Shown here piece by piece: positions 56,118-64,000 of a stretch of DNA of 64,000 nucleotides. The stretch comes from Craterostigma plantagineum (Eukaryota > Streptophyta > Magnoliopsida > Lamiales > Linderniaceae), in assembly GCA_027422505.1 (NCBI GenBank), contig JAPQWV010000758.1:176001-240000 (forward strand), read 5' to 3'. A program made the translations under genes and the position numbers. How positions within the stretch are numbered: position 1 is the stretch's first letter; every line of letters begins with the position of its first letter. The notes under the pieces are model-generated. The model was not told the origin of the DNA. It did no database searches and saw only the letters and a list, made by a program, of their open reading frames with translations.

Positions 56118-56533
56118 GCACGAGCGTTCACGTACCTAGACAACAAAATAAAGATAACAATAGCAATAAAAGATTTAGAAATAAAAACTAATAAAACAAA
56201 ATATATTGCTAAAAATAAAAATAAAAAATAAGAGAGTGCTAATAATAATAAGGATATAATAATACTATAATAATAATTTTTTTTTTAATAGTGATGATAA
56301 AAATAAAATAGATAGTTTGAAGAAATAATAATAATAATATTAATAAACGCACCTAGACCAAAAGAAATCCGATTAAGCAAAAATATATATATAATAAAAA
56401 AATAGCAGCAAATAATAATAATAAAAATAACGAAAATAACGGGAAAAAAAATAAAAATAATAAGCATAGAAGTAATGATAATAATAATAATAAAGCTAGA
56501 ATAATAAACTAAAGTTCTCAAAATATCAATAGT
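56118..56533 (-). other. A/T-rich leader of the Athila-like element
   Basis: Dominated by AATAAT and AAAATAA runs; on the transcript strand it reads U- and UUAUU-rich. No ORF worth reporting. Confidence 0.6.
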
Positions 56534-56551
56534 TCCCCGGCAACGGCGCCA
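56534..56551 (-). other. Primer binding site, tRNA-Asp type (Athila)
   Basis: TCCCCGGCAACGGCGCCA on the + strand is TGGCGCCGTTGCCGGGGA on the - strand, the tRNA-Asp-type primer site used by Athila elements, six bases from the 5' LTR. Confidence 0.93.
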
Positions 56552-56557
56552 AAAACT

Positions 56558-58228
56558 TGATCGAGCGGATCGTGTAATAAAAATAAAACGAATATCGACG
56601 AACTATCCTACGCTCAACAGGCAAGTGTACCTATCGAAAATAGTATAGAAATGGCAAATATTCGAGTATCGAACCCAAAAGAACTATATACTTTAGAAAA
56701 CCGTCGTTTAAATATCCTAGTGAATATTTTTGTGATGTTCGTAAATTTAAATAACGATAAACACTTAAAATAAACAGTTTAATAAAAATATAAAAACGGC
56801 GACCTTATGAACGAAAACGTATTTGAGACTTCGAATCCCCCTAGCTCGACCAAACGACAGATAAATAATATATTAGCTAGTTATTAGACCGTGAGGATTC
56901 CTATGATATGTATACGAATTTCTACGATTGGGCGAAACTGCGCTTACTCGCTTTGACTCGCAACAACTAATCTACGTTTTAAATAGCTGGGCAAGCTTCC
57001 CTAACTACTTAATCGCAGACCGCAATAACGATGAATCCCGCTATTAGATTTGACTCTAATCCGGCGGGATAGTTCAACCTATCTCTAGCGATGAGTTTAT
57101 TCCGCTCGTTGACGAGTGGTCTAATCGTCGCACCTCTCTCGAGCGTAGCGTTCGATTTTCCCAGTAATTATTTCGACCACGTAGACATAATCAAAACAAT
57201 AGCATATATCGTAACCGAGTCATAATAAAAAACACATTAATAATACGTTCAACATACGTACGATCCCGCTAGGGTTCATCTAATCTCAAATACTACGGGA
57301 TTCAGCTACTCATATTAAACAATAACACAACGACGAGCGTAAATAACAACGAGAAAAACATGTTTCTTCCCTGAATTTCGGCTCCGCGTTTAATCCTTCG
57401 TTGAGGTGTTTTGTCGAACAGGTGGTGGGCGTCTCAGCTTCTCCTTTTCTTACGAATCCTTTGCACTGCCCGCTCGCTTCTCCTCCTACGCCCGCAGCTC
57501 GTCGCAGCCCAATCGTAACCGAAACTTAGCTTGTTACCTCGCTCGTGAACCCGGCTCGGATCAGCCCTTCGTCAGTCTTCGTGCGCCCGGCTCGTAGCTA
57601 TTGCTCACATGCACCTGCTCACAGCCCAATGATCAGCCCCGTGCTTCCGTCGCCGATCAGCCCTGCCGCGTTGTACGTTAACGTGTATATGGCTTCGTCA
57701 CCTCTCAAGCTCTGCTCTTCACGTTTTTTTTTCTTCTCTTTCACCCCCACCTATTTATAGATGGTATGAGAGACATCAAGATCTTCATTTTTCCAGCCCA
57801 AACATGCGTAAGATCCTTCATTCCTTGAGCCTTGTGTTTGGATGAGAATGTGTGCTAATGTCGCGATCTCGGGGGTGGCTTGGGCGGCTTTGTCCCTTTT
57901 ATTTTTTCTTCTGCTTTGACGTGTGAGTTGATTGTATAGTTATCATCATTTTCATAGTGGCTTGGCTTTTGGTTCTTGGGATTTTGGGCCTCTCTCTTTT
58001 TTTTTCTTGTTTGGGCTCACTTGGTTGTTTTTTTTCCTTTGGGCCAAAATTTTGCTTTACGGTCCCTCAAATCTGATCCAGCCCGAATATTCCCGATAGT
58101 TCTTTTCCCAATATCTGTCGAAAATGAAATATAAACGTAATTTTATGATATTCAAGGAAGTTTAGATAAATACCAATCGTTAATACACATTTGCGGGGTA
58201 TAAAATACGATATAAATTTGTTTTATCA
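56558..58228 (-). repeat. 5' LTR of the Athila-like element
   Basis: 1671 bp, near-identical partner of 47494-49166. Followed by the target duplication AATGG and then the first codons of chromovirus B gag. Confidence 0.95.
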
Positions 58229-58346
58229 AATGGGATTCAGGTACGGCCGTTCTTCCTCCTCCCTCTATAGTTGGTTCATCACGTTCTATAGGTATCGGAT
58301 CACCTATTGCCCTTTGCCTATATATGCAAGGAAAGTTTATGGGCAA
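58229..58346 (-). pseudogene. First codons of chromovirus B gag, separated by the Athila insertion
   Basis: The ATG at 58346-58344 (- strand) starts MPINFPCIYRQRAIGDPIP, with an acidic and Gly-rich stretch ending at AVPES before the AATGG duplication. It lies 50 bases after the primer site. The remainder of gag resumes at 47493. Confidence 0.8.
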
Positions 58347-58395
58347 TTCATAACATGTACCTACTATGCAAATGTCTACAGAACCTAAAGCCTAG

Positions 58396-58407
58396 GCTCT
58401 GATACCA
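58396..58407 (-). other. Primer binding site, tRNA-iMet type (chromovirus B)
   Basis: GCTCTGATACCA on the + strand is TGGTATCAGAGC on the - strand, five bases from the 5' LTR end. Confidence 0.92.
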
Positions 58408-58412
58408 CTACA

Positions 58413-61400
58413 TGTAGCGCCCCGTTTCCTATTACCTTTTTATGCAGCAATAAAATATTCATATAAAATTTTTCGCGATTTCCATAACCATTTCCTTTAA
58501 CAAAAACGGGTGCGTACATCCGATCTAGTTCCTTTCCCAATAATGTACATATATGTACCTATCATACGAGTCACAAAATGTAACAATCTTAAACCGTTTC
58601 TATTCTATATGCTAACGATGAACCAGAGGGGAGCAGGAGGAGAGCGTAGTTGGCCAACCTTGAATCCGTGCTTTATGATATGCTTTCTACGCAGCCTGCT
58701 AATTATCTACAACAACTGTGAAGACACCGATTCAGAGTATGATCGCAACATGTTAACTAATAACATACAAGTAGTAAAGTAAGCAGTAGTTCATCCATTT
58801 TCGTAAATACCGTAACCATTTTCAATCATGAAATCATCGTTCACATAATCGTCATTCATACGATCCGTAGATCACATGCCATTCTATATGTCCGTTTATT
58901 TTGATACTCCCGTTATAGACTAGCTAGACTGTACTGTACGCCCAGTCGGCGCCCATGCATGGGACTCTGTCAATACTGTAAATATATGTATGTGCCGGCA
59001 CAGGACTCTGTCATCCCGCGATTTGAAGGGAAGTAACTGTCATCCCCCTGATTTGGAGGGAAGTATGCCGTAGCATCCGTATCGTACCGTCCGTAGTCGT
59101 AGCAGTCATAACGGTTTCTCCTTTCGTTTATATGTATGCAATGCTATATAAAATACTTAATATACCACATAATCATATAAAGGCACTTTATGGTCACGTA
59201 ATTCACATCGATCCGTAAATAACATGTAAAGCCTATATTAGTCAATTAATTCACATAAAGCATCTAAGCACATAAGGCACATAAAGTACATGTTGCAAAT
59301 CATACTCACAAGTTTCGCCTATTTTCTCCGCTCGCTTAAGCGACCTTGTCTTTGCCCTTATCGGACTCCTGACCTATACAATTATTTTATCCGTAAATAC
59401 AAAATTCATATAATGGTATGCGTGCGTGATATGCATGCATACTTTATTATGCATGATTGTTCCTTATCCGTAGCCTTTACCAGAAACCCTAATTTATTTT
59501 ATATCAAAACCCTAATATTTTATGTGATATTGGAATTCCTTATATCTGTATCATAATTCTTTTTTTATTTCAACTAATTAACTAACAAATATTCTTATCT
59601 TATTTTATCTTGGGCCATGTTCGATTATTAGTTTAATTTATGTGATAGGATCTCGAAGTATGACATAAAGGATTTCGAAATATACCATAGAGGATTTCGA
59701 AACATATGTCGACATTTTCTTAACTAAATGCCGAAACCTATGTCGAAGGTGATATCGAGATCTTTGAGTTTCAATTGGACAATATATATATCGACATCTT
59801 CTATCTACTTGAATTTTAAAATCTTGAAACATAGCTTGACATCACAGCTCGATATCTTAGCTCGGAATCTACACTCATTGACATCTTAATAGTATATGTC
59901 GAGATCTTTAAGATCTAATATATGTCGAAATCTAGTATCTCGAGATCTCTGGGAAAATGTCGAAGTCTTATGAAGCAATGTCGAGATCATCAATTGAGGA
60001 AAATGCAAGATCTTTACTTGATATCAAATGTCGAGTGTAAGTAATCATCCTTATACATCTCGTCATCATTATATATCGAGATTTGTGTAATTTATTGGAA
60101 TTCTTAAAACATGATAGAATTCCATCTAAAACTTCTAAATCCTTACTATCGAAACTCTCTAACATTATTCACTCACCTTATCATTAAAATATATAAAACT
60201 ACGTTCATGTTTTAAAGACTATTAACACTTATAATATTTAGAAACCCTAGCATTTTAGGTTAGAAGATCGTTCTTCAAGATCAAAATAAATATCAATAAA
60301 ACCTCATACATGTATAAACTCTAAAAATCTAAAATCAATATAAACATGGTTTGAAGAACCTCTCATACTTATCAGCATTTCCTAATATGATTATTTCGTG
60401 ATTAAAGCATGAATTCAACGCAAGGAATCATACCCCTTTTTAACACTCTGAAACAAAACTTCATGAAAGCTTCTCCTAATTATCAATATTGAAACTTTCT
60501 TTTACTTAACATAAATCGTAACAGTCGTAGTATAATAATTAGACCTATAAATATTTCGACTCTCAAGAACTATTCCTACTTGCTAATACTTTAATCAATC
60601 ATGGTAGACAAAGAATTTCTTACCTTCCTTTTTCTTAAGTCGGATGAGTTTTTGTTTCTTTTCAATCCTTAGCTTTCGAAACTGAGGAAGGTAACATGAA
60701 CTATTCCCTCATTACTTATCTTATTATTTGCGTGTTGAAATAAGAAAATGACGTCAACATATATTTTATCAAACTTATCTTCTTCTTATGAAATATTGGT
60801 TATATTATTATTATTTTCCCTTATCGTTTCTTTATCATTAAGTTTTCATAAGCAAACTTCGAGATCCTTTATCGAGAAATATGACTCTCGAAACTAAGTA
60901 TGTATGGTGAAGTTTAGGTTTTCGATATCTATCTTTAGGAATCTCGAAATCGTTTAAATGAAGAATTTCGAAGCCTTCATTGAATAAGTCTCGACATCTT
61001 TGAGGGAAACATTTCGAAGTCTTTATTAATAAATCTCGAAATCTTTTTAAGAAAAGTTCGACATTATACTGAAGGCTTTCGAACTTTTTCTTTAACCATA
61101 CTTAATTATCATTTAAATATTTCTTCTATTTTAAAGAACCTCAAGAATATCATTAAACTCCCTAAATTTATTTAAGTACTTTAATTAATATATACCAAGT
61201 TCCTCAAAACCTGAGAAAACCCTAGAAATTTCATACATAGAAAATTCCAACTTCCGTAACATTCATTTCCTTACCACTTGTATTTCTTTAAGAACTTAGG
61301 ACTATAATACTTTAAATACCTTATTCTATCTATACCTCTAGTTAAAATTACTTATATGAATGCATGAATTTATGTAAATGCATGAAATTATGATATGAGG

Positions 61401-61415
61401 TTTCAGTTCCTGACA
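58413..61415 (-). repeat. 5' LTR of chromovirus B
   Basis: 3003 bp, near-identical partner of 40005-43013, followed by the target duplication AAAAG. The same TCGARATCTT word clusters lie at about 59646-60065 and 60860-61070. Confidence 0.95.
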
Positions 61416-61420
61416 AAAAG

Positions 61421-64000
61421 ACTTAGAGAAAAAATTTCTAAGTGTTTGAACTTAAAGCGTGGTACTGTAGGCGAGAAATTTTACGATCCAGAAAAATTTC
61501 TGTGTAAATTTATGATCGGGTAAATTGATTTCCGCGTAAATTTACGATCGACAAAAATTTCGCGCGTTAATAAAATTTTCGTCATGAAAGTAACCGAGCG
61601 AGAAAGTTTTCGATTTTAAAACAAATTTTCGCTGCGAAATTTTACGATCGAGAAAATTACGATCGAGAAAATTGACAACCAGAAAAATGATTTTTTTCGC
61701 CGGTAAAATTTACGATCGTAAGAAATTGAAATCGAAAGTACTGTTTTCGATGTTAAGTTTTTCGCTCGAGACTTAATTGCATCTAATTTATCTACTTCGC
61801 TCAGTAATCTTTCGCTCCTATAAAATCAAAATTAGATTTCTTGATTGTATGTATTTTTCGATCTACGTCAGCTATCTTGGCGACTAAGTCAAAATTTTAG
61901 CGATCGAAGATCTTTTACGATGCAAACAGTGACTCAATCGAATTGAAATTCGATTGAAACTGTTGCGATCGAAAAAGTTCTTCTACTGCGTTAAACATTC
62001 AAAACAAAGTTTGTCGAGACTTCGATTTTTGCTCTAAAACGCAGAGAATCGAAAGAATATACTACCAGAATGATCACAAACACCGAATATATCTTAAATG
62101 CAGATTTTAACCCAGATTAAACACATAAAATGGTCGTAATCATTGTAGAATAGCATTCGAGTTTTCATAGTTTTAAAACAGGCGAGAATCCATCACATAA
62201 TCATGGCAAGGATGATAGAATATAGAAATGGAGTTTAAACACATGCAATCGCCTAAAGGATGTCAAATCTACCTTAAAAGACGAAAATCAGTTGAAAAAT
62301 TAATGATTTTGAAAGATTTTGATTTCGCCTTTTTGATAAAGGTTTTTCGCAGTCGAAAAATTTTCGACTGATGAATTTTGCGATTAAGGATTTATGCGTG
62401 TATTTAGGGATTTTCGATTGCAAAAGTTTCTGTTTCAAATGGGGCTTATTGTTATGTGTGCAAATGATACATGCCCAATTTTGAATTTTTCGCTCGAGAA
62501 ACCCATATCGAAAATTTCATTGGGTCCCCATAGATGCAAATTAAGATTGCATATTAAAATGTGCGAAAAAATATATTTATATATATATATATATATATTT
62601 ATCTATTTTATTATTATTATTATATACTAATCTTTTTAATAGTATGGGGTCAGATTATTTTGCTTCGATCATTGTCACGTCTAAAAATTCACAAGACACT
62701 TGAAAGATTTTATGCCGTCAAGTCCCATCAGCAAACTAAAGTCCTAAGTTCAAAGTAGGATTCATTTCGACAACTCTCACTAGGTTCGCTCCAGCGCTCA
62801 TTTATTTTTGACTAGGGATTTTATATTTATATCACTCAAGTCAACAAGTCATATTAAGTCAATTTACCTGTGATCGAGGCGTTTTTAATTATTTCACCGA
62901 GCGAGAGACCGTTGTTTTGGAATTAAAGGGACTTTGAAGGCTTTAATTTGGTTATGACTAAGAAGGGAAGTGAACTTTTGGGAACAGTGAATTTTATGTC
63001 GTCTTCCGTTTCTTCGTCGTTATCCTTTTCTCCGGCGTTTCTCTCTTTCGTCTTTTTGTCTTTTTCATCCTTTTATCTTTTGTAAGTTTTCTGCACTTGT
63101 TCAAGCTGAAGCTCTGCTTCTCTACGAGGCTGAGAGATTATCTAAGGCGAAGTTCTTCTTGTTGGTTCTCGTGCCGATACCGTGCTCCTTTTCTCTTAAT
63201 CACTAAAGAAGTTTCAGAGATTATCGATTTGAAGAAGTTCACAGTTATGGAATTCGAACCCAAGGCCGTGCTCCTCTTCTCGTTGTCTCGATATAAGACC
63301 AGATTATCGTTGGAGAAGTTCATTTCATGGTGCTCCTCTTTCCAGACGTTCTGACGAGTGTACGAGATTATCGATGGAGAAGTTCACAGCAAGAACCATG
63401 CCCTCTTCTTAAAGATTTTGAGATTGAGATAATTGAGAGGCAGACTCTTTTGGTCTGTTTTTCTTTGTGCGTTGAGCATTCCTCGTGTGCGTTTTCCACC
63501 TTCTTTTGTCATCTTTTTCTTTTTCGTCTCGTTTTTCTCCCCTCCTTTTCTCGATTGAACATCCCGCCGAAATTTTAGATTGTCTGTTGAATGGTCGAAG
63601 GATTTTCAAATGAAGAAAAGGAATTTGGAGAAGGCTCAAAATGGATGACTCAAGGCTATGTTAAAAGATTGAAAATTGGCCGAGTGAGGAATTTCCTAAA
63701 TGCCCTAATCATTTATAACGTTCTATCGCAAGGTGAGTATGGGACCAAGATTCACTAGTTAAGACAAGCAATGACTGTGTGACTCGCTCAAGACTAGATC
63801 CATTGAAGGAAACAAAGGCTAGAAATCTCACCCATATATAGTGGCTTTGTGTCTAGTGGAGTCTACGAAAGAACTTTAGACACAAGAATGTGACTTAAGA
63901 TTGACAAAATTAAGCAACTAATCAGTCACGTGTCACGGAAATTCATACGTGACTTAGATCGAGCATCCTAAAGTTATCGTCATTCCCCTAATATTATACT
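61421..64000 (-). other. Leader of the accessory-ORF element, part 2: two families of internal repeats
   Basis: No gag-pol coding is seen on either strand. From about 61475 to 61720 the word AAATTTACGATCGAGAAAATT and variants recur about six times, with looser CGATCGAAAA copies to about 61970. A TA/TTA microsatellite lies at about 62574-62622. At 63134-63410 a degenerate repeat unit of about 83 bases recurs, each copy starting GAGATTATC and containing GAAGTTC and TGCTCC (starts at 63134, 63217, 63300 and 63364). The rest is unassigned. The window ends before an LTR or primer site is reached. Confidence 0.55.

Larger units (their letters stand above)
47494..58228 (-). mobile_element. Athila-like Ty3/gypsy element, full length, inserted in chromovirus B gag
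   Basis: LTRs at 47494-49166 (1673 bp) and 56558-58228 (1671 bp) are nearly identical, run TGAT...ATCA, and are flanked by AATGG on both sides (47489-47493 and 58229-58233). On the - strand the order is 5' LTR (right), an 18-base tRNA-Asp primer site, an A-rich leader, gag, protease, RT, RNase H and integrase, then 1.5 kb without an ORF where Athila elements may carry env, a polypurine tract and the 3' LTR. The tRNA-Asp site and the gag and protease sequences fit the Athila clade. Two frameshifts in gag and two in-frame stops in pol are visible. Confidence 0.95.
40005..61415 (-). mobile_element. Young Tekay-like chromovirus B, full length, split by an Athila-like element
   Basis: LTRs of 3009 bp (40005-43013) and 3003 bp (58413-61415) match nearly base for base and both run TGTAGCGCCCC...TCCTGACA on the + strand. 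The 5-base target duplication AAAAG is present on both sides (40000-40004 and 61416-61420). On the - strand the order is 5' LTR (58413-61415), tRNA-iMet primer site, gag, protease, RT, RNase H, integrase, chromodomain, polypurine tract and 3' LTR. Without the 10.7-kb Athila insertion it is about 10.7 kb. Gag-pol has only two visible frameshifts besides the insertion, so it is recent, though older than the Athila. Confidence 0.95.
35671..64000 (-). mobile_element. Copia-like LTR element with accessory ORF and no visible gag-pol, split by chromovirus B
   Basis: On the - strand its 3' end is a 352-bp LTR (36022 to 35671) preceded by a polypurine tract, preceded by a long ORF (39615 to about 36005), preceded by an untranslated leader. 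The leader is cut at 40000 by chromovirus B and resumes at 61416-61421 after the AAAAG duplication. Its 5' LTR lies beyond 64000. The LTR end GGACCTAACA and a TATACCAA...TTGGTATA palindrome are shared with copia B, which suggests copia ancestry. No gag or pol coding was found in 61421-64000, so within the window it looks like a large non-autonomous element. Gag-pol could still lie further right. Confidence 0.65.

Noticed and set aside
61421..64000. CRISPR-like or regularly spaced array in the CGATCGAGAAA and GAGATTATC repeats
   Set aside because: Spacing is irregular, repeats are degenerate, and the context is a plant retroelement leader.
1..64000. Chloroplast or mitochondrial insertion, rRNA genes or telomeric repeats
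   Set aside because: No rRNA, organellar gene or telomere-repeat run was recognised; single AAACCCTAA strings occur only as a promoter motif or by chance.

Overview
The window is nuclear DNA from a flowering plant, probably a eudicot. This follows from plant-only retrotransposon lineages (a Sirevirus-like Ty1/copia element, a second copia family, Tekay-like chromoviruses and an Athila-like Ty3/gypsy element), GT-AG introns, and a cytosolic ribosomal protein gene with a telo-box and site II promoter motifs. The species cannot be named from sequence alone. There are no prokaryotic features and no CRISPR array. One gene, RPS21, looks like a working host gene. Almost everything else recognisable is mobile DNA at different stages of decay.

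Left block (1-13607): a Sirevirus-like copia element on the + strand, cut by the window edge, runs from protease to its 3' LTR (5915-7620). It carries an env-like third ORF and several polypurine tracts. It sits inside the reverse transcriptase of a second copia element on the - strand (7621-13607) that has a 309-bp LTR and a long gag.

Middle block (13608-30600): a 4.6-kb Pack-MULE-like element (14300-18883) has terminal inverted repeats, a tandem array of about 219 bp, a 670-bp hAT MITE with an 8-bp target duplication, and a PPR gene fragment. RPS21 follows on the - strand (19196-20494). Next is a MuDR-type element (about 22015-28535). It has terminal inverted repeats, a mudrA-like transposase gene reading right and a GRF-type zinc-finger ORF reading left from the other end. 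This is the same convergent two-gene layout as maize MuDR, but with a different second gene. It is interrupted by a hAT MITE (22839-23385) and by retroelement-like sequence inside a GT-AG intron.

Right block (30700-64000) is a four-deep nest. An old, heavily mutated Tekay-like chromovirus (+) has its 3' LTR split at 35671 by a copia-like element (-) with no visible gag-pol and a long accessory ORF. That element is split at 40005-61415 by a young Tekay-like chromovirus (-) with 3.0-kb LTRs and target duplication AAAAG. That one is in turn split in gag at 47494-58228 by an Athila-like element (-) with 1.67-kb LTRs, a tRNA-Asp primer site and target duplication AATGG. The order of insertion can be read directly from which element interrupts which.
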